Below the pieces are notes generated by a model, which saw nothing but the letters and a program-made list of their open reading frames with translations, searched no databases and was not told where the DNA came from. Shown one piece after another: positions 1 through 11,551 of a stretch of DNA of 64,000 nucleotides. The DNA comes from Metamycoplasma cloacale (GTDB taxonomy: Bacteria > Bacillota_I > Bacilli_A > Mycoplasmatales > Metamycoplasmataceae). The stretch covers positions 620,001 through 684,000 of the forward strand of contig NZ_LR215049.1 in assembly GCF_900660735.1 (NCBI RefSeq), in the 5' to 3' direction. A program made the translations under genes and the position numbers. Numbering within the stretch: position 1 is the stretch's first letter; every line of letters begins with the position of its first letter.

Positions 1-991
1 TTTTCTCATTTCTTTCATTTTGTCAATCAATGATTGCTTTATAGTTGTTGTAATTATTTTGCTTAAATACATTAAATTTGGTTTTAATATCTTCTGCAAA
101 TTGATTGTATGCAAAATCATCAATATAATCAATACCAGCGAAAATTATTACTGGATTATTAAAGCTGTTTTCGTGAGTAGTAGCGTGTGCTGCACCTCTA
201 AATCCAAGTGAAGGATTAGTTAAGATATCTATGTTAGAAATATATTCAACACCAGCATTAATGTTGGTTTTATTATTTAATGTCTTACCAAAATCAAAAT
301 TTTCCAAACTTGCCTTACCAAGTGCGAAACCGGCAACTGTATTTCCACTTGGGTCATCATAACCTAGTTTTTTGTCATTTTCATTGCCTCAACTGTTGCT
401 GAAATTTGACAACACATGGAAGTTAGTTGCAATAAATAATGAAATTTCGGTATGTTCTTCATTTTTTCAACTGTAATCTAAAACTCATCCAGTTCCTTGA
501 TCAATTGCTAATAAAGGATTGCCTGGTTCATTTAATCTTGTAACAGTTTGGATTGAAAAACTACGATCATAAATTTCTTTATAAATACTATTTTTAGTTA
601 ATTCGGGATTTGAATTATTTGCTGAAATTTCATTATATCTATTTACATATTCAGGGTAACTATCATTTGTGTAAAAATTAGGAAAGGGAAATGAAGGTAT
701 TTCCGGAATTTCTTCAGGGTTCGGTTGTGGATTGGGTTGAACGTTATTTTCCCCTTCAGGAGTTTCAGGTTGAGGTTGTGGAGTTGGTGTAACTGGAGTT
801 TCAGGTTGAGGTTGAGGTTTTGGAGTTGGTGTTACGGGATGATTTGGATTATTTTTATCACCTGAATTGTTGTTATTGCCATTATTTCATTCCCCAATTT
901 CAAACTCAACTTTTTCTTTTTTGCATGATGTTAAGCTTGCAACTGATAATACAGTTGGTAATCCTAAAAAAAATAATAATTTTCTTTTCAT
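1..991 (-). CDS. DUF31-type (mycoplasma serine peptidase-like) lipoprotein, 3' end outside window
   Basis: The gene starts at 991 after a good ribosome site (AGAAAGGGGAA) and runs open through the left edge, so only about 330 residues are visible. The N-terminus is a prokaryotic lipoprotein signal: KRK, a hydrophobic stretch, then lipobox LTSC (Cys about residue 23). A low-complexity linker of Thr, Pro, Gln and Glu repeats follows (residues about 50-95). Next comes a segment like the start of the DUF31 trypsin-like fold: G-T-G-W, then ATNFHVLSN at about residue 190, which would hold the catalytic His. The Asp and Ser lie beyond the window. DUF31 proteins include the mycoplasma immunoglobulin protease MIP, so a surface protease is likely; the substrate is unknown. 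It probably forms its own transcription unit, since the upstream gene ends in a terminator. A 16-base A/T homopolymer lies about 105 bases upstream of the start (see findings). Confidence 0.75.
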
Positions 992-1096
992 ATATTCCCC
1001 TTTCTGTATAACAAAATAGATATTTATATCTATAATTTTATAAAAGTGTTCTAATTTTATATATAAAATAAGAAAAAAGTGAGAAAAAAGACAACA

Positions 1097-1112
1097 TTTT
1101 TTTTTTTTTTTT
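1097..1112. repeat. T16 homopolymer upstream of the DUF31 lipoprotein gene
   Basis: Sixteen consecutive T (A on the coding strand of the gene at 1-991) lie about 105 bases before that gene's start. On the coding strand it is directly preceded by TTGC, so TTGCAA could act as a -35 element. The decamer CATTAGAAGG lies 14 bases further upstream. Such tracts change length by slipped-strand mispairing. Confidence 0.85.
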
Positions 1113-1205
1113 GCAATTTAAAATAACCTTCTAATGGTTTTAAAATGTTTTTCAAAATGTTTTTTTTATTTTTATTACAGCAATAGTGTCTTTTTTAAAA
1201 GCTGC

Positions 1206-1246
1206 AAAAAGAAAAAGAGACGAAAATTTCCGCTCTTTTTTCTTAT
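1206..1246 (-). terminator. Terminator of the 1263-5993 gene
   Basis: Arms AAAAAGAAAAAGAG and CTCTTTTTTCTT surround a short loop just past the stop codon of the large surface gene. On the minus strand the hairpin is followed by a run of T. Confidence 0.75.
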
Positions 1247-1262
1247 AAAAATTGTTTTTTGT

Positions 1263-4200
1263 TTAATTTAATAGTTTATTAAGTCTTGCTTTGTTTAATT
1301 CAGATTGAAGTAATGAAACTCATACTCTTAATCTTTTTTCGTCATTTCCTTTTAACTCAAAATTTAACAATTTCTTTTGTCAATTATGATATTGAATTTC
1401 AATTGAATCCATTATTTTTAACAAATTAATATTGTAAATCTTCAATTGAGGTTTGTCATTTCCAATTTCGCCTTCTTCTTTGATTTCATCAATTAAATTT
1501 TCTATTTGAACCATTAATTGTGAATATACTTTCAAAGTTTCATTATTGTATATCTTATAAACATCTTGATCTGTCAATTGAATATATTCATCATAATTTA
1601 AAATAAAGAATTTATAGTTAAGCTGTTCATTCAATAGAATATAAATCATCTTTACTAATGGATGTTGAATATCACTAAAATCATAAAATGATTGCGATAT
1701 CTCAGTTAATTTATCCATAGTCTCATCATCAAAATGGTTATCTGCATAATCATACAAGCTCTCAATTGCAACCAAAAGTGCTTTTCTATTGTTTAATTTA
1801 TTTCACTCTTCAATATTTTCTGGAAAAAGTGCTACGATTTTCATTATTTCAGTTCTTAAAGCTTCAGAACCGATATGTCTTCCTCTTGATCAAACACCAA
1901 ATTTATATCACTTTTTATAAATGATGCTCCGTATCTCATCATTTATTTCTAAAATTTTAGTTTCATAATCAAAATTGTCAGTATATTCTTTAAACTTTGT
2001 AACGAAATCGGCATATTGAGTCACAATCTCTGCTCTAAATCTTGATAATCAAAGATCATTATTTGTGTTCCAACTTCATAATTCTTGAAGTTCTACTTTA
2101 GGCAATGGTTTATTGTTAAAGTATTTTGTTCATTTATCTACATTTACTGAATTAATAATATTCATTTTTTCATCATAAACACGGTTTCAATAATCTATTT
2201 CAATGTTTCTCTTCTTTAATGAAAATTGAATTATATTTAATGAAATATCATTTATAAAACTATCTAATCTATCTTTTACATTAATATCTTCATTTGAAAA
2301 ATCTAAGGATTTATATTCATTTAAAATTGGTTGATATTCCTCAATCAATGAAGCATACATTTCCTTATCATTAGCTTGTTTAAAGTTTCATTCAAAGAAT
2401 TTAATATATTCTTCTGCCGCTGTTAATGGAGCGAAAATATTTCAGAAATTAATTGCTGTTTCTGTGAAATTATTAATTAAATTATGAAATTCTTCTCTTT
2501 TATTATCTAAAGTTAAATTATTATCATTATTTAAATTTAAAATTTTTGCTTTTAACTTATTTAGTTTATCAGCTATAACGCTATAAAATGATGAATCTCA
2601 TTTATAAATTGCTTCATTTGCAAATACATTTTGCATTCATTCGTCTATAAAACTACCAAAAATATTAATTCTTTCAGTTAACACAGTTAAATCAGAATTT
2701 TTATTATCTTGTTCTTTTCAGTATCCTAAAAATGTCATTAGAATATAGCCCGGATCAATAACAATGTTTGGATTTTGATAAACAAAATTATTAATTTTAT
2801 CATTTAAAGAAACGCCGGCTTCACTATTTGCATCAACTTTTAAATAATGTTTCTCCATTTCTTGAACCATATTAGTTTGAATTACTAAAAATTTTTCAAG
2901 AATACGTGATTGTTCATAATCAGATTTCACAATATTAAATCTACCATTTCTTTTTGGAACATTCAATTGTTGTTTATTAATTAAAAAATTAACTTTTGTA
3001 TTTTGAGTAGCTCAATTTTTGTAAAATTCCAAAATATTATTTGTATTTGGATTTCTTGTTGAATTAAATAAACCAATACCAAAATTTTGTATATCCTCTA
3101 ATTCATCAACTCTAATTGGTAATAAATTTGGTGTAATACTTTCAAAATATGTATGTGTTTTATCTAATTCATTAATTGTTAATTGTTCTAATTTTTTCAT
3201 TAACAATAAACGATCTAAATTGTATCTTGCTTCTAATGCATTAGATTGGTTTTTTAACAATCATGTATTGTAATCTATTGAATCAAAATTTGTATTATTA
3301 TAAAAATCTTCATTAAAAATTATTTTGGGGTTGGTTGAAATTAAGTTATTTACATCAGTGTGATATTCTCTAAATTCATTTTCTAATAAAGATGAAGTTA
3401 AATAACTACTATCTTTATAAATACGTTTGATTTCTTTATTACCGTAAATAGATTCAATTTCATTAAAATTATCGTGTAATTCTTTATTTGAATCATACAA
3501 GAAATTGGTTCGAATATCTACTAATAATTTTTCATTATTCAATGTAATATTTTCAAATTGAATAATCTTTTTAATCGCCATTGCAATTTCGGTCAATGTG
3601 GAATTAGGATCATTGATCACTGATAAGCCTGAATTAACGTATGATTCAACGCTGCTAGATACTTTATTTCTATGAACATTATATTTTATACCGTTAGCAA
3701 TTTCTCTAATTTTTTCAACTTCTTTATAAAACTTAGCAATTAAAATTTCTCTGTCTATATCTGTCTTGCTATTTTCTGCATCAACAAACATTTTTAGTTG
3801 ATTTGATAACTCCTCTTTTGCTGCATTAATTTCTATTTCTGTAACTTCATGAGGCTGTTTATTATTAATCAAAATAGCTTTGTTAAAAATATCCAGAAGT
3901 TTATTATATTCAACAATATTATTAGCATTACGTAAAGTATTTTTTGAAATAATTTCGTATGTTTCTTTTATTGAATTTGTTAATAAATTATTAATTCTAG
4001 TACGTTTCATTTGAATATAAAGATCTAAATCTTTGTCATATTCTTTAATATTTTCAATATATGATTTAAATTTTTGTGCATCTGCATTAATATCATCTGT
4101 ATCATCCAAATTATTTTTAATTGCATCTAGTTTTTTATTTAATTCCATTCTATATGCAATATCTCTTATGTCTAAGTTATTATCTATTTTGGTTTCAATA

Positions 4201-5993
4201 GCATTAATATCACTATTTAATTTTTCTTTTATTAAATTAACTTCAGCTCTTAAAATATCTTTTTCTATAGACGGAATTGCTAATTTAAGTTCATTAATTA
4301 AAGCATCTAATTCTTCTTTATTTAAATTATTTTTTTTGCCTATTTTAGTTAATAATCCGTCAATTTTTTCTTTTATAGGATTATAAACTGGATCAGTTTT
4401 TGATAATAATAAATATCTAAAATCATTGATTTTATTATTCAGACTACCAACTTCATCTAAAAGAGAATTGTGTTTATTATTAATTTCTCTAGCTTTTAAA
4501 AGTTTATTTTCTAAATCAATGTATTTATTTCATTTTTCATCAACAGATTTGTTTTCAATAAATGCATTTCTAACATCTTCTAAGGATTCTGAAAATTCAT
4601 CTTTTATATATTCTTTCCCGGGAATATCTAAATTGAAATCTCTAAATCTTTCAGTAGCACTTATTAAAAGAATAATTTTGTTATTTAATCTAATAACATC
4701 TGGGTTATCAATTAATTCTTTTAAGGAATTGGCTTGTTTAATTTTTTCTTTAATTAATTCAAGAGTATCATTTATATCCTTATTAGATGCATCTGGATTT
4801 AATAATGCATTATTTGCAATAGTATAAACTGGATCTAATAGTTCTACTATCTTATCGTATTTATGATTTGGATCATTCTTAAGCTCATCAATTAATGGTT
4901 TAAGTTTATTTTTGTTTTCGTCATGTAAATTCTTTTTCAATTTTAATTGATCTAATTTGTTTTTATATTTTTTGATAAAATCTTGTAACTGTTTTTTAGT
5001 ATTTTTAACATTTTGTTTATCTGGTTCATTTAAAAAGGCATTTTCTGAGGCATTAGTGTAAAAATTATCTCATTGTTCTTGATCGGATGTTGACAGTGGT
5101 TTTACAATTTCATTATTATTTTGTAATGTTAATAATTCATTTTCTGATTCAATCTTTTCTTTTTCTAATCAAGAGATAGCAATTTTATTTTCTAATTTAT
5201 TTATATTATCCTTCATTGACAATAATCCATTGTTGTCAATTTTGTCTCGTGATGGAAGTACATTAATTGCGTCTGTTAATGCATTAGTATCTGCTTCAAT
5301 TTTGTTTAGTAATGTCTTAAATTCTTCTTTAAAATTATTGTTATTATTTGGATTAAATGAATCGCTGTTAACCAATCTAGTTTTCTCAGCTAGTGCATTA
5401 TTTAAATCAATTTGAAGCTTATCGTATTGATTTTGAACAAATTGCTTACTATAATCATTGTATTTATCATTAAGTTTTTCAATGTCATTGTCATTAATAG
5501 GCTTAGAATTTTTAATGTCAATTATTGTATTTTTTACATTATCACTTAATGATTGTAAATTTGAAATTACATTAGGATATTTTTCGCTATCTAATGTATT
5601 TTTGTATTCATTGATTTTTGCTAACAAACCTTCAAATTTACCCAATAGATCCGAAATTAGTTGATTTCTTTCATTTTTAATTTTGTCAAATTCGTTTTTG
5701 TTTTTATTAAGAATTATTTCTAATTCTTTTGAACTTAAATTGTCTTTATCTTGAATACCTTTATCAACGTTTTCAATAATTTTATTTAACTCATCAATTA
5801 TATTTTCGTCTTTTGGTTTACTAAATTTATCTCTAAAGCCTTTTGCATCATTTTTTAATTTTTCTAGATCTTCAACTATTTTTGCCTTGTTATCGTTTTT
5901 ATTAGGTTGAATTAAATAACCTCAAGATACAATAGTTGTAGCAGCAGCTAATGCAGAAACGGTAATTAATTTCTTTTTAATGTCTTTGTTCAT
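1263..5993 (-). CDS. Large membrane-anchored coiled-coil surface protein (paralogue A)
   Basis: This single code-4 gene encodes 1576 residues and appears as many fragments if TGA is read as stop. The start at 5993 follows AAGAGGAAAT. The N-terminus has lysines and then one hydrophobic segment (residues about 8-27, ending SWGY) with no lipobox Cys, so it is probably a membrane anchor with the body outside. The remainder is rich in Lys, Glu, Asn, Asp and Leu and predicted as long helices or coiled coil, with FIVAR/Lmp-like spacing of Leu and Asn in the first 900 residues. The C-terminal half is clearly homologous to the next gene (6111-9050): both carry a LTINELDKT / LTIDEFDKA motif and IEIQYHNW / IEIEYHNW near the end. 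No enzymatic motif is visible. A surface adhesin or structural role is inference. It lies between two terminators and has a T16 tract close upstream. Confidence 0.85.
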
Positions 5994-6023
5994 ATTTCCT
6001 CTTGAATTGAATATATTTCTTTA

Positions 6024-6039
6024 TTAGTAATATTACTAA
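6024..6039. promoter_or_regulatory. 16-bp perfect palindrome beside the A/T tract
   Basis: TTAGTAATATTACTAA is a perfect palindrome directly joined to the homopolymer, between it and the start codon of the gene at 1263-5993. It could be an operator or part of the promoter region. No regulator is identifiable from the window. Confidence 0.4.
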
Positions 6040-6053
6040 AAAAAAAAAAAAAA
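6038..6053. repeat. A16 homopolymer upstream of paralogue A
   Basis: Sixteen A (T on the coding strand) lie about 45 bases before the start at 5993, within typical promoter distance. The decamer CATTAGAAGG lies 15 bases further upstream on the coding strand, as it does for the gene at 1-991. Confidence 0.85.
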
Positions 6054-6090
6054 CATTTAACATTTAACCCTTCTAATGAATAAAAAAAAC

Positions 6091-6112
6091 AGAAAAAGGT
6101 AATTCTTTTTCT
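6091..6112 (-). terminator. Terminator of the 6111-9050 gene
   Basis: Perfect 8-bp arms AGAAAAAG and CTTTTTCT enclose a 6-base loop. On the minus strand the hairpin is followed by a run of T. It overlaps the stop codon of paralogue B. Confidence 0.75.
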
Positions 6113-9050
6113 ATTTTAAATATTTAAGTTCTTTAAGTTCAGTTATTTCTTTATTTAAAATGTTTTTTCAATTATTCAATTGTTGCTCAAAACCTAAGTT
6201 AGGTTTATGGTTAATAAATTCTTGAATTCAATTGTGATATTCAATTTCAATTGCATCCATTTTTCTTAAGACTTTTAAATTAGCAAGTTTAATGTCTAAA
6301 ACATCATTGCCAATCTCGCCTTCTTCTTTAATTTCGTTAATTAGTTTTTCAATATCAAACATTAATGTTGAATATTTAATCAATACATTCATATCATAGT
6401 TATGATCTTTTATATAACTTAAATAATCACTTAAACTAGATGAAGATCAATAATTGTAAAGATCTTCAAATGTTTTTGTGTTTAACGACATTTTTATCAT
6501 TGGATGTAATGAAGAATCATTAATCAATTTTTCAAACATATCTGTAGAAATTTTTTTATAATCAAATACATTTGTAAGGCTAGTAATGTTTTCGCTATTA
6601 TCTACAACAGTATTTAAATTTTGAAATAATTCAAGAATTTTTTGTCTATTATCAGCATTATTTCAACTATGATAATCATTTGAAAACAATGAATTAATCT
6701 TATCCAATTCTACTCTTAATCTTTCAGATTCAATATCTCACTGATCGTCTGTTGTCCCGAATTTATATCAATTATTTAAGATTTTATTTCCAACGACTTT
6801 TGTTTCTTCTAATGTTTTATCTTCATATTTGAAATTTGAAATTAACTTATATACTTCCAATATAAAATTAGCATATTCTTTTATAATTATTGCTCTATAT
6901 TTTGCTAATGAAACGTTATTAGAAACATCTCAATTTGATATTGAATCAATCTCTGATAATAAGTTTTTATTCAAAGTAAAATAATTATTTCAATCAGTAA
7001 GATTTGCTTGATTGATTTTTGCAATATTTTCTTTATATATACCATTTCAGTAATTCAATTCAATTTCTCTTTTTTCTTTACATAAATTAACGATGTCGGC
7101 TTTTAAGTTTGTATTTAATAATTCAAATTGCTCCATAGAAGCATCCGGAGAAAATGAGTTGTTTTTGTAATTATTTATGATCAACTTATATTTTTCGACC
7201 AATGGACCAAACAAAGGATTATTCAATAATTCTTTGTTGTATTTGTATTCTAATAAATCTAAATATACTTTAGTGTGATACTCTCATAACTGTTTTATTT
7301 GAATATCTTTTTCCAACTTATCAAAACGACGTAATAAATCAAAATATTTATTTTTGATTACTTGAATATCAGCGTCGGTTGAACCACTATTTTTTGCTTC
7401 GCTAGACAATATTGCAAAGGAATCCAATAAATTCTTTGCAATTTCTATAATTAACGAATATTCAGATTTCTTTAACATATTTTCGTCAGCTAATCTAGCA
7501 TTAATTCATTTATTGGCAAAATTATAAAAATTGTCTATTCTAGTAACTATCGTTTGCTTATCTGTTAGCTCTGCATCTTTTTGTATTTTATATTTCAAGA
7601 ATGAACTATTCAATCCATGTTCATGATATGGAAATGGTATTAACTTATCTGCTTCACCATTATAATCTCTATAATTTAAAGAAAAATAATGTCACAACAT
7701 ATCAAAAGATATATAATCACTTCTTTCGGGATCTAAGGTATTCATTAGTCAACCAATGTATTCTTCAAATTCATTATCAGCGACTGTTAATTTATTATAT
7801 GAGGTGTTTCTACTATATGATATATTTGTAAAAAATAAGATAATATAAGAGTTTATTGTGATAAATTGTTCTTTATCAAGGAGTGCTTCTAATTCATTGT
7901 TTTGATTTGCTCAATTGTAATAAAAATCTATCATTGAATCAGTATTAGCAACTCTACTTGGATCAAATAATTTTTTTGAAAAATTCTTAATTTTATCAGC
8001 TCAAGTAGTAATGAATCATAAATGAACTTTATCATTAGGTTCTCTTATGAATAGATCATTAAAATATGTATCTGCCTTATCAAATTCGTCAATTGTTAAT
8101 TTTTGCAATTTCTTTTGCAATTGAGAATTCAATAGATTCAATTTTGTTTCTAAATATGTACTTCTATTTTGATTCTTGAAATTTATAATATCTTGATCTA
8201 AATTAGAAAATGAGTCAAAAAAACTTTTATCAATTTTGGAAAAATTGTTTTTAATATCAATTACTTGATTTAAATATTTATTATTTAAATCACCCTCAAG
8301 AAACATATTTGTAGCATAATTTGAATTCTTATTTATTCTTTCAATTTCGATTGAATGTATGCTTTCAATATCTTCAATATTTGAAAAAACATTTTTATTA
8401 GTATTGTGAAGCATATCAACTAAATATTTGTCTTTATTTAAAATAGTTCCTTGAATAATATTTTGATAACCCACCGTCTTCTTAATAGCTTTTAAAATAG
8501 TTAATAAATCCGTTGAATTCTTAATTTCAGTTATATTATCATCTTTAATATATTCATTTACTTCTAATAGTATAGACTTATCAATATCATCGTGGTTAGA
8601 AAATAAATTTTCTAATAACAAACCTTTTAATTTAGAAATTTCTTGTTCTAATCTTTGAATTAACGATTCTCGTTTATTATTCATCACGGTTGAATTATTC
8701 AAAGAAAATGTTTTTAATTTATTTTCTAAATTTTGTTTAGCAGTTTCAATTTCATTTAAAGTGATAGCTTCTGGTGCTTTTTTATTTATATTAATTGCGT
8801 CATTTAAAATTTGCAAAAGTGCAATGTGATTCTCTTTATCAAAAGTTAAATTGTTATCACTAATATAAGCATATGCTTTGTTAATAGCTTCTGTCAATAA
8901 GCCATTCATTCTGTTACGTTTAAAATCCATATTGTCTTTGTCAATATTGTGATCTATTTTTTTATTTAAAATATAACCTCAACAAACTATATTTGTCATT
9001 ACAGCTAAGGCCGTTGTTATATAAAGTTTCTTTTTTAATGTTGTCTTCAT
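6111..9050 (-). CDS. Membrane-anchored coiled-coil surface protein (paralogue B)
   Basis: The gene encodes 979 residues in code 4, starting at 9050. The N-terminus repeats the pattern of paralogue A: MKTTLKKK, a hydrophobic segment to about residue 27 that ends CWGY, then a charged helical body. It lacks most of the roughly 600-residue coiled-coil spacer that A carries between the anchor and the shared domain. Shared landmarks are an AIKK motif at about residue 180, the LTIDEFDKA motif and IEIEYHNW near the C-terminus. The single Cys before the Trp is not in a convincing lipobox. The two genes therefore look like a diverged tandem duplication. No catalytic motif is seen, and a role as a surface protein is inferred from the anchor and composition. 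An 18-base homopolymer precedes it, and a terminator follows. Confidence 0.83.
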
Positions 9051-9092
9051 ATATATGCGTCTTTCTATTTACTATCTACAATATTTTAATTC

Positions 9093-9110
9093 AAAAAAAA
9101 AAAAAAAAAA
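9093..9110. repeat. A18 homopolymer upstream of paralogue B
   Basis: Eighteen A (T on the coding strand) end 43 bases before the start at 9050. On the coding strand TTGACA lies upstream of the tract (9122-9127) and an AT-rich TTAAAAT lies just downstream. Tract length would therefore set the spacing between these two possible promoter boxes. Confidence 0.85.
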
Positions 9111-9203
9111 CAAGCATTAAATGTCAAACTTACAATAAAAGTTAAACAAATAATGTTGTTTTTCGCTTGTTTTCTCAATCAATATATAAAACAGTGGTGT
9201 TTA

Positions 9204-10397
9204 TTATATTAATTGTTCAAAAATGTCTTCTCCTGTTTCAACTAATGGAACTTCAAAGTTTCTAGCTACAATGTTTCCAGCAGTACCAAGTCCTTTTAAT
9301 TCACCTAGAACTTTACCTTGCTTAAATGATTTAGAAAATACAGTTAAAGGCAATGCTTCTCTTGTATGATCCGAACCAGGCATTGTTGGGTCGTTTCCAT
9401 GATCTGATGTCATAATTAATAAATCATCATCTTTCATAGCATTAATTAATTTAGTTAATTTAACATCCAATCTTGAAATATTTTCACTATATCCAATTGG
9501 ATCTCTTCTGTGACCATAGTGACTATCGAATTGAACTAAATTTACAAATACAAATTGATTTTTTGAATTGCTTGAAGCAATGTCAATTGCAACATCCATG
9601 TTTTCATCATCAGAAGCTGGTCCATAAACTTTATCAATTCCAACTCCAGTGAAAATATCATTAATTTTTCCTACAGCAACAACTTCCACACCTTTTTGTT
9701 GTAGATCTTCTAAAATGATGTGTCCTGTTGGTTTATTAGCATGATCATGACGGTTAAATGTTCTTACAAATTTTCCATCTTCTTGTTTAATAAATGGACG
9801 TGAAATAATTCTTGCAACGTTTCATTCTGGTCTTGATGAACAAATTTGACGTGCTTTTTTAGCATATTCATTTAATTTATCTAAACCTAATGTATTTTCA
9901 TCACCACAAATTTGTAAAGTTGAGTCAGGTGAAGTATAGATAATCATATCTCCTGTTTCAATATGTTGATCACCTAATTCTTGTAAAATAACAGTTCCTG
10001 ATGCGGCACGATTTCCAATAATTTTTCTGTTATCTCATGCTTTTGATAATTCATCTACAAGTTCTTGAGGAAAACCGTTTTCAACGAATTGTGGGTTAGG
10101 CACTTTAGTATAAATACCCATCATTTCTCAATGACCGGTTAAAGTGTCTTTACCATTTGACATTTCATGAATTCTTCCCACGTAACCTAATGGGTGTTTG
10201 TTTCTAGCCACATGTCCTGACATTTTTGCAACTTCAGTAATTCCTAATTTAGTTCATGTAGGAATTTTGAATGGTAACACTTCTGAAGCGTGTAAAAATG
10301 AGTTAGCACCTTTATCGCCAAATTCCTTTTGGCGAGGTTCTTCACCAATACCTAAACCATCAGTTACGATAAAAAATATACGATTAAATTTTGGCAT
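9204..10397 (-). CDS. deoB: Phosphopentomutase
   Basis: DeoB interconverts (deoxy)ribose 1-phosphate and 5-phosphate, feeding the sugar of salvaged nucleosides into central metabolism. The protein has 397 residues, normal for the family. It shows alkaline-phosphatase-superfamily metal sites: an N-terminal TDGLGIGE (family: LDSxGIG), the cap-domain signature GKDTLTGHWEMMG near residue 90, FNRHDHANKPTGH, DSHYGHRRD and the C-terminal DHGNDPTMPGSDHTRE. These separate it from the related phosphoglycerate mutase GpmI. The start at 10397 follows AAAGGAAAAT. It is transcribed divergently from pfkA-pyk across a 159-base region that must hold both promoters. Confidence 0.95.
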
Positions 10398-10556
10398 ATT
10401 TTCCTTTCAAAATTAAATTAATTTAATTGTAAAATAAAAAAGATAATAATTAAAATTATATAACAATCTAATATTTTTGCTATCAATCATAAGTCAAAGA
10501 AGATTTTTAAACGGCTTTATGTTATGATTTTTATATAAAAATTAAAGAGATAAATT

Positions 10557-11549
10557 ATGAAAATAAAAAGAATTGGTGTAATAACATCCGGTGGTGATGC
10601 CCCCGGAATGAATAGTTATTTATTCTACCTTTGACAACAAGCGAAACTAAACAATTATGAACTAATTTTCTTTAAAAATGCTTTTTGAGGTTTAGTAAAT
10701 AACGAACAAATTGTATTAAATCAACAAACCATAAAAGAACTAATTTTCAAGCCTGGTACTGTGATTTTTTCAAAGAGATTTAAGGACTTTAAAGAAGAAC
10801 GTTGAATTAATCAAGCTATTGAAAATCTTAATAAAAATGACATTGATTTACTAATAGTTATTGGCGGAAATGGTTCAGCTAAAGCAACTCAATGTTTGAT
10901 TAATAAGGGTATTAAGGCAATATTCATTCCCGCTTCAATTGATAATGATGTATATGGCAGTGAATATTCATTAGGATTTGATAGCGCTTTAAATTCAATT
11001 ATTGACGAAGGTAAGAAATTAATTACCTCCACCACCTCACACGGAAATGTTATTTTAATTGAGGTAATGGGTAGAGGAACAAACCATTTGCTTTACCATT
11101 CAGCAATCAATCTAGGTGCTCAATACATAATTTCAAAGAAACAAAAACTCACAGCAAATGAAATTGCTGATGTTATTAAAAAACTCAAATCTCATGGTAG
11201 AGAACAAATAACAATTGTTGTAGCGGAAACAATATATTCTTCATTAAAATTGTTGGCTAAAAAAATACAACAAATTACTAAATTAGATATTAAAAACTCT
11301 ATTTTAGGACATACTCAACGCGGTAACTATAGCAGTTCATACGACAATTTAATTGCAAATGAACTTGCAAAACAGACGTTATTACAAATAAATCAAAACA
11401 ATTTCAATATCGGTTTTATAATTTATAAAAATACTTTACAAATATTAGAATTAAAAGAACTGTTAAAAACGAAAAATACTTCTTCAAAATATGAAGAAAA
11501 AATATCAGAATTTAACCAAGAACAATTAAATATTCAATGAAAGGAATAA
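10557..11549 (+). CDS. pfkA: 6-phosphofructokinase-like protein with altered active-site motif
   Basis: The protein has 330 residues and the PFK fold signature TSGGDAPGMN at the N-terminus, IEVMGRGTN in the middle and LGHTQRGN near residue 240. It should phosphorylate fructose 6-phosphate, and it sits directly before pyk as in many Firmicutes. Several conserved positions are changed. GGDGS, whose first Asp helps coordinate Mg-ATP, reads GGNGS here; the TIDND catalytic loop reads SIDND with its Asp kept; and the GGT-LGTAR segment reads PGTVIFSKRF. The last three residues (WKE) follow a TGA read as Trp, and the stop is 2 bases before the pyk start. The family assignment is firm, but normal catalytic activity is uncertain. 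Confidence 0.85.
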
Positions 11550-11551
11550 AT

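Noticed and set aside
4033-5664. Plus-strand hydrophobic open frames inside the large surface gene
   Set aside because: They are antisense shadows of a Lys/Asn/Glu-rich coiled-coil gene, which read as Leu/Phe/Ile-rich on the opposite strand.
9204-10397. Phosphoglycerate mutase (GpmI) as identity of the alkaline-phosphatase-fold enzyme
   Set aside because: The cap-domain motif GKDTLTGHWE and the length of 397 residues fit phosphopentomutase; GpmI is about 510 residues with a different insert.
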